64,000 nt of DNA from Gracilariopsis chorda (GCA_003194525.1 NBIV01000041.1:310001-374000); one strand, 5' to 3'. Numbered from the stretch's first letter, positions 1 through 10,759 are shown. Notes: generated by a model not told the origin, from the sequence alone. Translations and numbers: made by a program.

Positions 1-992
1 TGCTGTATGCTGGGCAGCTGGCTTGTTCTGCCGCACAGCTGAGCAATGTGAGTCCATGCGGCGGAGAGGAGTGTGCCCCTTCGAAGATCAGCCTGTTTCC
101 CATTGTTTGAAGCGCTTCTCTGCCGTGTGGCTCTAGCGTGTCTCAAATCGCGGTACAAGTTTGTGAGAATTGAGAAAGGAATTTCATCAACGGTACGAAA
201 ATGCGGCGAAGACGTGGGTGCAGCCTTTTCTGACATATTCTTTCATCGGGCGTTTCGATGATCATGGGTTGAGGTTGCTCCGGACGCAATCTCAAGCACC
301 GTTGTACAATGTTGAAGAGATTAGCAAGGAACAAAAGACGATGTTGAGATGCAAGGCTAAGCGTTAGCAACCCAAATATGCATCCATTGTACGGGCGCGG
401 GTTCAAACCGCGGAGCGTTTTGAATGAGGTGGTAAATTTTGGTGTACTGAGACCAAAAAAAAATAGATGTTGGTTGCTCTGTGCGAACCTACGATGCCTT
501 GAATGATAACGCATCGTTCGACAGGATTCGGGCAGGAAGTCCAAGGGTTTAACCCTTTACCGTTCACGTTCATGAACAAGAACAAGTGGCGTTTTAAGAA
601 CGGTTTGCCAAGACCATGCGACACTCGGTATGATGAGTTGTGGTGCGCTTTGCATTCTGATCCTAAACTGATCCACAACGTAGCGTGGAGTTGCTATCTA
701 GCACCTTTGCCACTGTCTGTATTCCGCTTGTGTTCAGTTGGATGGTGGGAATTGGTAGAAGGGCGGATCGCCCATACTGTTCGCATTGTGACAGCGAGAG
801 GAACGGCATGATGGCAAGTTTCAGAAAGGGAAGGCAAGCAGATGCTTAAGAGAGTGGATATGCGGACATGCATGTAGAGTGTAGTGAATTGAATGCAGCA
901 GAACAAACGGAAGGCGAAAGTTGGACAGGCAGCTGTTTAATGAGAAGACAGCAAGCGGGGTTGTTCAAACAAGACGCAAAAAAGAAAGCAAG
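1..992. other. Intergenic, no gene recognised
   Basis: Nothing here can be called a gene: the open frames are short, overlap on both strands and show no domain. A tRNA T-arm-like hairpin (396-412) and a CTAACCC-like motif (about 547-560) are the only structured sites seen. Sequence before the window start is unknown, so the 3' end of a neighbouring gene cannot be excluded. Confidence 0.5.
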
Positions 993-1396
993 TTACGCTG
1001 CAGCTTTAGCAGCTTGAGCAGCTTGAGCAGCGCGCGCAGCCTTCTTACGCGCAAGAATAGTGCCCCTCAAGGCGTATTTTTGGTTCTTCAAGAACTTGAG
1101 ATCCATCTGTGAAAGCGTAGCGAAAAGCACGCAGCGCGAGAAGTGCGAAACGGGTAAGTGTTCGGAATGGAGTTTCGATGGGGAAAAATAGCGGAAGCTG
1201 TGAGGGTGCGATGTTGAAATGATAACGTACGCCTTTTCGAGAGGGGATGGTTTGCTTTTTGGGCTTCTTGATGCCGTTGCGATGATCTGACGGATTGATT
1301 AGTTTTTGCCAGTTACGGGGATTGGCGAGGCGAAAGGGCGGAAGACGTACTTTTGTAGCTCTGATTGTGAGCGGTATGGTTCTTCGATTTGGCCAT
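993..1396 (-). CDS. RPL29: 60S ribosomal protein eL29, three exons
   Basis: Small basic protein of the large ribosomal subunit, acting in the cytosol. The gene reads on the minus strand in three exons: 1396-1351, 1286-1231 and 1106-993, with introns of 64 bp (1287-1350) and 124 bp (1107-1230). Both introns are GTACGT...CAG/ACAG on the coding strand. The spliced product is 71 aa. It starts MAKSKNHTAHNQSYK, continues NHRNGIKKPKKQ and then KGMDLKFLKNQKYALRG, which is the eL29 signature from start to end. The tail is an Ala/Lys/Gln-rich run (AAQAAQAAKAAA), as in other eL29 proteins with basic, variable C-termini. No single unspliced frame encodes the protein, so a search for long open frames would miss it. 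The match of each exon to the family and the exact phase joins make the model firm. Confidence 0.93.
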
Positions 1397-1628
1397 GGCG
1401 ACAGAGAAAGCGTGAGAGCGTGAAGGCAGGCGCTTTGTGTGACGGCGGGGAAGATTGGCATGCGGAGCGGGACGACGGGCGTGAGTGAGCGGGGGAGCGA
1501 TCGTCGGGCGTGAAGCGAAATCAGGAACGTATGCCACGCGTCCACGACGGCGCTCATAGCTGGCGCACTAATTTGTGTTTATACATGGTAAATTCGGCTG
1601 GATTGCAGCACGTGAACGTGTACTCGGA

Positions 1629-1701
1629 AGCATCGTGGCGCAGTGGTCAGCGTGCTGGGCCCATAACCCAGCGGTCCTGGGATCGAAACCCAGCGATGCT
1701 A
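1629..1701 (+). tRNA. Initiator tRNA-Met (CAT)
   Basis: A full cloverleaf can be folded by eye. The acceptor stem is AGCATCG/CGATGCT (1629-1635 with 1694-1700) and the anticodon stem is CTGGG/CCCAG around the loop CCCATAA, with CAT at 1662-1664. The T stem is CTGGG/CCCAG around ATCGAAA, and the discriminator A is 1701. Eukaryotic initiator features are present: an A-T first acceptor pair, three consecutive G-C pairs in the anticodon stem, and a T loop reading ATCG rather than TTCG. No intron is needed. Confidence 0.93.
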
Positions 1702-1722
1702 CGCAGCGGTACGCGGGAGTTG

Positions 1723-1731
1723 TTTTTTTTT
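1723..1731 (+). terminator. RNA polymerase III T-run terminator of the tRNA
   Basis: A run of nine T residues begins 22 nt after the tRNA discriminator base. This is the usual RNA polymerase III termination signal. Confidence 0.8.
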
Positions 1732-2236
1732 GAAAGCGGCGCACGCCGACGTCAGTGACACGGGCGACGCTGTCAGTTTGCAGGCAGCACGTGCGCCACG
1801 TGTACTTACTGTGCGCGGTGTACTCGCTGTGCGCGATGAGTGGCCGCCACGCGCAAAAAGACGCATGACGTCACCAGTGCGCTGCCACAAATATCTGCAG
1901 CGCCAACCGGCGCGCACCAGTGGCGGCGCGCCATGGAACGCGTTCTATCCGCGCGCCATCTCGCCCGCACAGCGCACCGTTCCGCGCTGCAGTTCCGCGC
2001 TGCCCTTCCACCGCGCGCGTGCCGCCCGCGCGTCCACCGCGCTTTTGGTGCCAGCTTTAATGAACCGCTGCCGCGCCCGCCTCGCCGTCGCCGCCGCTCT
2101 CTTCTTAAAGCCGAACGGCCTTCCACCTACCTATCCGTCGCCTGTCCCTACCTCTACTCCCCAGCCGTCAACCCCTCCCCCGACTCCTCTCCCCGTCTCC
2201 CCCGTTCACAGTTGCCGCTGCCGCTGCACCGTCGCT

Positions 2237-2644
2237 ATGGCCCTCTTCGAGCACCCGCTCTCCGCGCTGCCCACCGCACAGGACATTGAGCTGGCGTCCG
2301 CGCTGGTAAGCATGAAGGCCGGCTGGAGGGCGCCGTACGTTTCGAGTTCAACGCCTTCAAAACCGGCACTCACAGTTTCAACATCGCCAACGCACGTGCT
2401 ACCCAGCGAAGCACCACCGCCGCCTCCGCCCGCACGACTGCCAAGATCGTCTTCGTTGCCGCCCGCTCCGTACGACTACGCGCAGCGACAACAGGCCATT
2501 CAACGGTACCGAGAGAAGAGAAGGCGTCGAGGTGCGGTTGGTGCCAATTCTATTCGTTATCAGATCCGCAAGAAACTGGCCGACACTCGACCGCGAGTTC
2601 GTGGACGATTCTTCAAGGTTTCTGCTTCGGAAGCGAAGGCTTGA
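2237..2644 (+). CDS. CCT-motif protein (CONSTANS/TOC1-type)
   Basis: A 135-aa protein whose C-terminal half is a CCT motif (about residues 84-129). It contains AIQRYREKRRRRG, then SIRYQIRKKLADTRPR and VRGRFFKV, matching the plant consensus of YREKR, IRY.RK, and RPR.KGRF. CCT motifs act in nuclear import and in DNA/NF-Y binding, and CCT proteins are often linked to light or clock control in plants and algae. No B-box, GATA or response-regulator domain is visible, so this is a CCT-only protein. The middle is Pro/Ser-rich with a run of six prolines. The start is the first ATG after a long C/T-rich leader (about 2130-2236), a context seen before other genes here. A GTAAGC at 2306 could be a splice donor, but the frame reads through cleanly. 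Target genes are unknown. Confidence 0.85.
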   Translation: MALFEHPLSALPTAQDIELASALVSMKAGWRAPYVSSSTPSKPALTVSTSPTHVLPSEAPPPPPPARLPRSSSLPPAPYDYAQRQQAIQRYREKRRRRGAVGANSIRYQIRKKLADTRPRVRGRFFKVSASEAKA

Positions 2645-3530
2645 CGAGGCTGTTGTTAGATGTATTTTTCTGTCTCTTTTTTTTTGTGCAGTTTCGTTTG
2701 GCTGCTTGTTCGTTTCGTGACTTGATGGTGTCTTCTAGAGCGTGCGTTACAAGAGGTGGGTGCGATGGTTTGCCTTCTTTCGTTTGGGCTTTGCTTAGCG
2801 GGAAGCTTTGCATGATGGTCTGTACATATATGCTACTGCAGATGAAAGCGGAAAGCGTTCAAGTGGATATCACGATGCAGTATCCTACCCTTTGGTACAC
2901 TAGTAGAGTAGACGCCGTAACTTTTAGTAAAACAAATGTGTTGTTTTGTTGAACAGCAACTGCACATACCGCGCTGCTAAAATCACTCGCTGCAACCGTC
3001 ACAGCGCACATGACCATTTCCACCGTTCATTTCCGTTGGCAGACGTGGCGTCAAATCTGCTCCAATCTGCAGATACGCCCGTACCGCACGCGGCACCGCA
3101 TCGTGCGGTCGGCGCGTGCGGCTCCATATCTACCAAACAGTCGCGTCGCAACATTCATTGCTTCTGTGTGTCACATTGCGAATCGTCGCGACGTGCCCGT
3201 TGCCGCCTCTTCACCACGTATGCTCGCGCCTTCTCGCAGAGGCGCGCCGTTCCGCTTCCAGTGTTCCACCAGTCCACGCGCTTTGCGCTCGTCCGTTCTG
3301 TGGCTGTACTGTACATACGCCTCCTCACAAACACCCGCCACCGGCCCAACTCTTTCCGTCTAACTTGCGCTGACCTTGTCACTTTCATCACAGCTTACAA
3401 TTCCATCACATCCGATGTGTCTCAACTTGAGTTGACACTCTCAACACACCGCTCCGCTGCCGCGCTGCGAATGACCACAAAACGCACCCCCCCCCCCCCC
3501 GTGTCATCAGCCATCCGCGCTCGCTCATGT
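2645..3530. other. Intergenic between CCT gene and PES-like gene
   Basis: Both flanking genes end here. The stretch is C/T-rich on the plus strand and contains a run of 14 C (3487-3500). No coding signal was recognised on either strand. Confidence 0.5.
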
Positions 3531-6317
3531 TCACAGCAACGGCTGCAAATCCTCGTCAAGGTACGCTCCGTTTCGTTTCCACAACCATCCCTCCCCAGCC
3601 GGTGGTTCACCTTCCTCCCCAAACCGTCTCACAAACTCCTTCCTCTTCCCCAGCGATCGATACTCGTCCATCTCTCTCCTCTTCAGCAAAATCTCAATCC
3701 CCTCACCAACCGCCTTTTTCGTCCTCTCGTACATTGCACGCTCCACTCTTGAGTCGAAGAGACATTCCTCGTCCACTTGCATAGCCTTCCCAAACCTGTA
3801 ATACACCCGATCCGGCTCACTGGGGATCGGTAACGGTGGTATCAATAGTTCACCCTCGTTCTTACTACCGCGCCAAGCTCGTGCAGAGTCTCTCACATCT
3901 TCCCACTGCATTCTGCGTCCACGTATTATACTGCCTACCTCCATAATTCTTTTCACCTGCGATGCGCTCAGAAAGGGAGTGTAGCAATCCTCCGTCCCCA
4001 CAGTCGACAGCGGCACAATCTGCGCTCCAAACAGTGCGCAGCTTCGAACAAACTCTGGGTCGCTGGGCCAGTCAACAGCATATTTCTGTCCCCTAGGGTC
4101 CTTCAACGCCTCCTTTGCACCGCCGGGAAACAGCAGAGTCCAGTTGCCGTTCGCTAATTGCTCCACAAGAGCATTTGGACTTACCTTGCAAACCCCAAAC
4201 TGCCCCAGTTCTTGCACGTCCACACGGGGAGCGTTGGGGAATGAAATTTGTGCTGATTTGAACAGTTGCGGGTGCGCAAGAGCACGAACAAGAGTACCTC
4301 GCGTTCTCAACAGCCGCAGCACTGGATGCATCCCGTCCAACCACCCCAGTAAAGAATGGTTCGAAACAAAAAGCACTGGCCTTTCAGTGTCCAGCGAACT
4401 GATGTTTTCCTCCCCGATGAATACGGGTGAATTATCTGTCAAGCTCTTCTTCAAGAAATCTGAAACGCGACGAATCTGTTGCTGACTCAGCTTAACTGCA
4501 CTCTCATTTGTAGCAAACTTCTTTCGAAGTGCTGCGCGTCGCTTGAGCACTTTTTCACTCGGTTTGCGTGCTTCTCCATTGTTACTGTTGTTATGAACAT
4601 TGAAAGTGTGTAAATATGCTGCGAGTTTAAAGCGCCCATCAAATGTCGGAGTGTGGCCTCCAAATGGAAGAACCATTCCGTACAGCCCTGGAATCAACCT
4701 TTCAAGCCTATTCAGTTCTGATAAGCTTGGAATAAGGTTGTCATTAACAGTTGCAATCACTGCGATCTTCTGCGGTCCTCCAGTACCAGTCAGAGATTTG
4801 TACTGATCCGGGGGTATATAAAACTTATCCAACAGGCTGATACGCCACGCCATAGCGTGCGATGGTAACACATCTGCAATTGCATGAAGGCTGGACAGCA
4901 GTTTGCGCAGACGTTGTACTTGGTCGGGCCCAAAGCTATCTCGAAAAGAATCGGCATCCATGACAAACGGAAGCAACGCCAACGGCAACAGAGAATTGTA
5001 CAACTGTTCCGAGAGACCGATTGATAGCAGCGTGTTCCACAGTGTGCGAGTAGTGGACCGCTTGTAACAGGAAGCCGGGTTTATCAATAACATGACTTCT
5101 ATGTCTAAAGCGCTTTGTTTGGCAGCATGTCGAGCTTGGTTTTCACATGCGCAAACCAACGACAGTACGCCGCCCATGCTCTGTCCAACAATAGTCACGG
5201 CTTGCTCTCTGGCGTCTCGCTTAATGAGCCGAATAATCTCGGCTGCAATCTGCGGAAGAGTTTGACGGTTTCCAGGAGGGTAGATGATCCCGGATACATC
5301 ATACAAACTTTCTTCTTCAAGTAGATCCATCTGGGAGAGTATCGCCCTGCCATTGCCATCTATACCAGAAATATAATACAGTTTCTTCTTATACGCCGAC
5401 CGAGGTTTACTCGATAGACGAACCAGATGAATTGCATGGCCCTCTTCCTTTTCCTTTTCACTCATTCTGCGTAAAGCCGTTTCACTTTCCTTTGGCAACC
5501 TTCGCAACGGCGAATAAATCTCATCTACTGGCTTCCTGAATTCAGCTTGTGGGTTTGGCCGGTCCAAGATGTGTGGTCTTGGCGAGTATGGAAGGCCGAA
5601 TCCACCCAGGAGAGCGTTTGCTGTCTTAATTTTGCGCAAGATGTTGTCTATGTAGTTGCGCTCAACACCGTGAAACTCGGCACCGTCTATAGCGGTCTTC
5701 ACATATCTTCGTGATGGGAGCAGAAAGCGCTTGACTATAGTAGGGAGAGGCGGGGGACGAAATACTATTGTACGAGCTTTGACTTGCACACCATCGCTTT
5801 GAACGCACACTACGTGCAACACTTTCCCTATGGAGGGAAATGATGACGAAATTACGCCTTCAGAGCGTGCAACTCTTTCAAAGTCAGCGTCTGAAAGCCA
5901 ATGTAACACGCCGTGAATGCCGGTTTCATCACTCCTGTCTTCCACGAGGTTTGCGAATACCGGCTCCGGTGGAAAGCCAGGAAGATCGAATGTGAGCGTG
6001 AATCGCGGTAGCCGAGCAGGCTTGGAGCAATGGGGTTGCACCTGTCTGAGACTTATTCGTGAGTTTGGTCCAAGGGTGTTTGGATTCATGTTGGAAAAGT
6101 ACGCAAAATACGGGAGTGCGCTGCTTGCGATTGAGCTGTTATTGGTTGGGCGGGCTTCATCTGGTTTCGAACTTGATTTACCGACTTGTGTCACCCTTCT
6201 ATTTCGATTCAGCTGTGCCGTTACCCTCAGACCTGACCGTGATCGAAAAATGGAACCGGAACGATCGACGCGGAGCGGCAAGGGTGAAGTGAACAGAACT
6301 GTTCTGTTGAGAACCAT
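3531..6317 (-). CDS. Phytyl ester synthase/diacylglycerol acyltransferase-like, plastid
   Basis: A 928-aa single-exon protein with the two-part architecture of plant PES1/PES2 (esterase/lipase/thioesterase family). The N-terminal alpha/beta-hydrolase part has the nucleophile elbow GQSMGG (Ser380) and plausible acid and base residues in VNDNLIPS (Asp526) and PFGGHTPTF (His555). The C-terminal part is an LPLAT/DAGAT-type acyltransferase with SNHSLLGWLD (Asn653-His654, Asp661) and FPGGAKEAL (about 730-738). In plants such proteins make fatty-acid phytyl esters and triacylglycerol in plastoglobules from chlorophyll and galactolipid breakdown. The first 60 or so residues are Ser/Arg-rich and poor in acidic residues, and suit a plastid transit peptide. 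An extra stretch of about 150 residues between transit peptide and hydrolase is not recognised. The acyltransferase His-Asp spacing (NH-x6-D) is longer than the classic HX4D. Substrate assignment is by family only. Confidence 0.82.
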   Translation of the reverse strand: MVLNRTVLFTSPLPLRVDRSGSIFRSRSGLRVTAQLNRNRRVTQVGKSSSKPDEARPTNNSSIASSALPYFAYFSNMNPNTLGPNSRISLRQVQPHCSKPARLPRFTLTFDLPGFPPEPVFANLVEDRSDETGIHGVLHWLSDADFERVARSEGVISSSFPSIGKVLHVVCVQSDGVQVKARTIVFRPPPLPTIVKRFLLPSRRYVKTAIDGAEFHGVERNYIDNILRKIKTANALLGGFGLPYSPRPHILDRPNPQAEFRKPVDEIYSPLRRLPKESETALRRMSEKEKEEGHAIHLVRLSSKPRSAYKKKLYYISGIDGNGRAILSQMDLLEEESLYDVSGIIYPPGNRQTLPQIAAEIIRLIKRDAREQAVTIVGQSMGGVLSLVCACENQARHAAKQSALDIEVMLLINPASCYKRSTTRTLWNTLLSIGLSEQLYNSLLPLALLPFVMDADSFRDSFGPDQVQRLRKLLSSLHAIADVLPSHAMAWRISLLDKFYIPPDQYKSLTGTGGPQKIAVIATVNDNLIPSLSELNRLERLIPGLYGMVLPFGGHTPTFDGRFKLAAYLHTFNVHNNSNNGEARKPSEKVLKRRAALRKKFATNESAVKLSQQQIRRVSDFLKKSLTDNSPVFIGEENISSLDTERPVLFVSNHSLLGWLDGMHPVLRLLRTRGTLVRALAHPQLFKSAQISFPNAPRVDVQELGQFGVCKVSPNALVEQLANGNWTLLFPGGAKEALKDPRGQKYAVDWPSDPEFVRSCALFGAQIVPLSTVGTEDCYTPFLSASQVKRIMEVGSIIRGRRMQWEDVRDSARAWRGSKNEGELLIPPLPIPSEPDRVYYRFGKAMQVDEECLFDSRVERAMYERTKKAVGEGIEILLKRREMDEYRSLGKRKEFVRRFGEEGEPPAGEGWLWKRNGAYLDEDLQPLL

Positions 6318-7401
6318 GGTTCTACGAAATATCGAGGTTCGAGCTCAGTCGCGAACGTGACCAGTAAGTCCTACAAAGCTAGTGCCAATCATAAAGTACA
6401 TAATCTTCAAGCGTTAGGCGGGCTGAATCTTCTGCTCTCGGAAGCAAGGCGTAGGCAATTTTTACGAGCGAGGGTATGGTGAACCCAATTAATTGTCAGG
6501 ACACCCTACCTGAAAGAAGTATCATCGGGTGCACTAACGTGGATCAGTAGACCAATTTGGATCGCTTTTAGCATTAAAATTAGCCACATTCTTGCCACAT
6601 CGTACCGGTCCAAATGTTCCTCAGGAAAAATGAATGGTACTTTGAATGCATTCGTTCGTTTGACTGCCCTCTTACCTAGCCATTCGAATGGAAGACAGCG
6701 GTTGAATGGTTAGTCTCTTTAACCATTCGAATACTTCAAAACAATTAAATGGTCAATCATTCAAACTCCTGTCAAATTGACTGCCATTCAAATTACATTG
6801 GCCCGTAACCCGTTACAATTTGATTGGTGATTGACTGGAACTTGAATGGCGCAACAGCTTCCACCACAGCAAGACCCACTCAAGGCAGACTGGCCCTCAG
6901 GGCTTGTCTTAACAAGTGCGTTCACCCGTGAACGTCAACGGTGTAATAAAGTGATAATTTGAGTTCTTCAAAATAGATGACGCTTTAAATTAATGCAGCG
7001 CCTGCCCTGCGACACGAACGGAGGCTCAGTGCCTCTTTGGTCTTCTTTCTTTATTATGCGCCGCCGATAACGCAGTACTGTGCTGCACTACACAATACCT
7101 ACCAGAATGGTTCTATGACAGTACTTTGGCTATGACAAGGACAAACAGAGTTTCTTTGATCCAGCAGTAAGCTAATCACATGGATCAACTCACCTTTGCC
7201 TATCTCTGCCGTGGCGTTCATGTTTTATGTACCTTTCCTTTGCTATCACTGCCTTTTTGTGTCTATACTAAATTTAAGGCACAATTTGTCCCATTTATTC
7301 AGCTTGGATAAATCAACTTACAATCTACATGATGTTGTAACTGCCTATTGATTAATTGATCAACTGCTAACGCTTTATCATTTCAATCATAAACTCTTAG
7401 C
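6318..7401. other. Gene-free, A/T-rich repeat-like sequence
   Basis: No coding signal. From about 6630 to 6850 the words CATTCGAAT, CATTCAAA and TTGAATGG recur on both strands, giving an imperfect inverted-word pattern. Composition is more A/T-rich than in the flanking genes. Confidence 0.5.
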
Positions 7402-8646
7402 ATGGCTGCTATAATCCAATCCAACGTTACCAAAAAACTTTTTGTACAATGTTCCATTGTTGTGGATCTATTCTCAGGCTACCTTTTCATTGCACGCAGT
7501 GCTGTTTCTGCTACAAAAGCAACTTTGCGACGTCTTTCTACGATTATCAAACGTTTGGTTACATACAAGTCATTTTCTGATACATTAAATGAGCGCAATC
7601 ACAAATATATCTTCCAACGCACAAATTATAAGTTCAAAACCTTATTTAATAAAGTATAAAATGAGCTAACTAAAAATTTGGAGATGGGAAAGCGATCTGG
7701 GCGTGAGACAATACCCCCAAAAACTAGATTAGCGATTAATTTGTGAATTTTGGTTGGTGCTGGCTATGGGAAAATTATGCTTCGCTTTCATGTGGGTCAT
7801 TCTACCGCAGACTACCTATTTCATGTCACAGGAAAAGTGATAAAGAAAACGTTAACTTTATCTGGATCATCGCAGTCACTGGAAGATTTGGAAGCGCTAT
7901 CACTCGGATTTGAGCACTCTTGTAGGCGTTTAAGTCCTTTAACGGGTTGTGTAGAGGCAATTGATGAAATTCTTATCAAAACTAAGAAACTTTTTTGCCA
8001 AAATGCCGCTTTTTTCTATCGCCGGAAGAGATTTTGTTCGCTACCTGTGCCAGCTCTTAGAAACTGGCGACATCGTTTTATAAAATGTCTCTATACGATG
8101 TGTAGGTTCTACACATGACCAATTGGCACATGATGTGTCTCAATTGGGGCAGTTCCTTGCGCTAAAAAAGCTCAAAATCAAGTATTGGATAGTTAGAGAC
8201 GAGGCGTACATTTGAACTAACGGCCTTATATGTCCCATTTCTTTATCTCACGTAGGCAACTGCTGGGAAGATGGGTTAAATTTCTACCTTTTCTCTCTAA
8301 TATTACATGGTGATGGCGCGTACTAAAAAACCTAGAATTTTCTGTCGAAGCTAGCTCGGATATAGTTGCTGTATGTACAAAGCTCCACAACCTTTTTGTG
8401 GAGAGTAGGCGTTTGCAAATCAAGAAGATTACAACTGAAGAGTTTTGCGAGCAAAATCAAGTCGTGTTTGGGTGGTACGAATGCTGCAAAAACCGCTATA
8501 ACAGATGGGTAGATGATAACTGTGCAGAGCTCAAAACAGATGAAATTGTCTTGGCAAAGCGACACGAGTTGGTCGATGTGATCAGACAGAAGCAAATTAC
8601 TCAGCCCTTGCTTCCCAGAGCACCCTGCCGTGCATATAAGTTGTAG
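7402..8646 (+). pseudogene. Broken PIF/Harbinger-type (DDE_Tnp_4) transposase
   Basis: Pieces of a HARBI1-like DDE transposase lie in order on the plus strand but in several frames with stops between them. Visible blocks are a leader ending FKTLFNKV (to about 7659), then GRETIPPKTRLAINL and HVGHSTADYLFHVTGKV (7700-7850). Next come the first acidic motif CVEAIDEILIKTKK and FFYRRKRF (about 7950-8035), then STHDQLAHDVSQLGQFLA with WIVRDEAYI (about 8110-8215, the second acidic block). WEDGLNFYLFSLILH follows near 8270 and a C-terminal part with VAVCTKLHNLFVE at 8360-8640. These match the usual AIDG, RKGF, G-S/T-HD-S, GDEAY and CKLHN blocks of the family. At least three frame breaks or stops make it non-functional. 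I could not locate terminal repeats or a target-site duplication. Confidence 0.75.
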
Positions 8647-8849
8647 CAGTACGCAGTGCCGCCGCCTTTCAACCGACTTGGTTTTCGTCGAGAAATCAGC
8701 ATGATCATGAATGAAGATCACACAGATGCTGATGACGTGTTGCCGTAAGGCTTCAGCGCTTATTTGGTCACTTCTACGTCTTGCTTGGTGAGCTTAGGCC
8801 CCTCCTGACGTCGAATACCGCTTTTCAGCTGTTGTGGACGCCAAAGTGC

Positions 8850-9330
8850 TAGAACTCAATGCGAAAGTCGGGGATATACGGTGACAGGTCTTGTCCCAAA
8901 ACTTTCTTGCACAGCAGGTGGATTGCGAAGTTGATGTGCTCCGCCAGCGGGAAAACCAGGGGCGCCAGCGTGTCGTGTTCTTCTTGAGCGTGCCCCTGGC
9001 AAAGGTCATGATGTTCTTTGGCAGTTACACGGCCTGCAGGCCTGTCCACACTGACTTGTTCTCTATATTAAACATGGTGTCATACGCCAGATCATCGGCT
9101 CCAACGTAATTTCGCACTGTTTGCTTGAGCATGTACTCGGCGCGACTCCTCTCGCTTTTCTTGTTAGTACAAAGCACCGCCGCACTATCCCTTCTGGACA
9201 GAGTTTATTTCATGATTATGGAGCGTTCTCGTCCGAGGTGTAGTGCAATACATTCCCGCGTACGGGCGATGGTGAAACTCATATCTGAGGTGTACTCGGC
9301 GCGAGCGATGAAGCGGGATGCATGAATATT
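8850..9330 (-). pseudogene. Degenerate coding remnant, unknown family
   Basis: On the minus strand two adjacent frames together read like one decayed protein. One piece contains RAEYMLKQTVRNYVGADD and NIENKSVWTGLQAV. The other, shifted by one frame, contains AKEHHDLCQGHAQEEHDTLA and KKVLGQDLSPYIPDFRIEF, ending at a stop near 8857. I do not recognise the family. Its place directly after the Harbinger fossil suggests mobile-element debris, but nothing in the sequence proves a link. Confidence 0.3.
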
Positions 9331-9499
9331 AGCCCCCGTTTACCGGGCTAATTAGCGGTCGGGTTACCCAGGGTGGTTATGGGAACATTCATATTTTGTG
9401 GTACTTGCCTGGCAAGGGTGGTGGACACGTGGCTACAGCCCTGGCCAGGGGGCCCAAAATGGCTACTTGTTTTAGTGTAGTTCAGGGGTTAATTTTATT

Positions 9500-10180
9500 T
9501 AGGCTAGTGCACTACCTACTGTAATGCACTGAGCTAGTACTTGAGCGTCGGCCGCACGACGGCGAGCTCACGAAGAAAAGAAAACCGAGTTCGGCTCTGA
9601 CTCTATTCGCCATGCGAAGTGTCTAACTCCTCGCGGAGGTACACCGCTTGCCCGGTAGTTTCACCCGACTCGCACCACCGAGGAGACCGTGCTCGTCGTA
9701 CCCAGTGGGTTGTGACCACTCGTGGTATTCATTGTTGTCGTGTGACCGCCCGTACAGGCCCTATCTCCGCCCCAGTTTTGGGTACTGATATTACCGACGT
9801 GTGTCGTGAGACCGTGAGACCATCTCTTCCCCTCATATTTCCTAACCGCCGCGCGGTGCGTGTTCGTGCGTGTGTATCGGCACCCTCCTCTGGGGTCTGT
9901 TCCCGCTTTCCGTACGCCCCCGTCGGGTGGTCCCTTTCCCTCTTTTGTTGCCCTGCTCGCAGGCTACTTCCGTACCAGCCGTGGTTCCGACCCGTTCTAA
10001 CCACTAAACCTCCGAGGTACATCCAGGCTCCCGACGGAGTTACACCCGTCATACGGGACACGGAGGGCTCTACCCAGCTGGGCCTACCTCTCCAAGAGAG
10101 CAAGGCTTCGAGCTGCCTTGGGTGCCTTTCCCACACCGGGATTGCACCACACGAGGTACCATTTTTTCGTGACGTTTTCC
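9500..10180 (+). repeat. Diverged repeat, copy 1 (forward)
   Basis: This C/T-rich stretch is distantly similar to the reverse complement of 10760-11400. Matching words, in the same order, include TTCGGCTCTGACTC, GTACCAGCCGTGGTTCC, GAGTTACACCCG and GGGATTGCACCACAC. A long open frame across it has no recognisable domain and is probably an accident of composition. It could be one arm of an element with long inverted ends, or one of two separate insertions in opposite orientation. Confidence 0.4.
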
Positions 10181-10759
10181 TATGAAACAGCCACGCAGAT
10201 GGCGTTGCTCTAGTAATCGACATCAGTTTGTACTTGAAAACCCTCTATATTGGTATCTGCAGAACGTAGCAAATCATTTCTTTCAGAAGTTTGCAATGAT
10301 GTGTTGATAAGAAGGTCCCATGCTCTTGGTGGATTAATTGCAACCTTCTCTAAGATAGAAGGATAAAGAGCGTGGATTAAGAAAAGAGCTCAGAAAAGGA
10401 GCTGTGTTTAAGAGAATTATCGTTGCCCACCTCCACTCGATGACCAGTCTGTATCAAACTCTAAGCCACCACAATCACATCAATAAGTGCAGTAAATTTT
10501 TGACCATAAATCGCAATCAAAAGGTACCTAGAAGCATGTAGAAAGGAGAAAGAAAGGATTAGAGCGTTCAGTTAGGTAACGTATTTGCTTGATTCTAGAT
10601 CTGTTTTCTCAAAAATCATTGTATCGCTTCTTGCTCCACATCAAACTCAGTCGAAGCAGTTCCTCTACCTCAGGATCTCCAACATCACGAGCGCGTTTCA
10701 CTCTTTCGGCGCTGGTCAGAAGTTGGCCCACAATAATTCCTTCTTTCTCGGCTTCACTG

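Noticed and set aside
396-412. tRNA T-arm-like hairpin CGCGG-GTTCAAA-CCGCG
   Set aside because: No matching acceptor, anticodon or D stem could be found around it on either strand, so no tRNA is called.
143-544. 133-codon minus-strand open frame
   Set aside because: No domain, overlaps other frames of similar length, and its composition gives no coding signal.
1313-1557. Unspliced minus-strand open frames at the eL29 locus
   Set aside because: They run through the first intron; the eL29 exon joins explain the conserved sequence better.
1730-2236. N-terminal extension of the CCT protein
   Set aside because: The frame is open, but the sequence is a low-complexity C/T-rich leader; the ATG at 2237 gives a protein with normal character.
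9619-10185. 188-codon plus-strand open frame
   Set aside because: It lies in a C/T-rich repeat that has a diverged inverted copy without the same frame, so it is probably an accident of composition.
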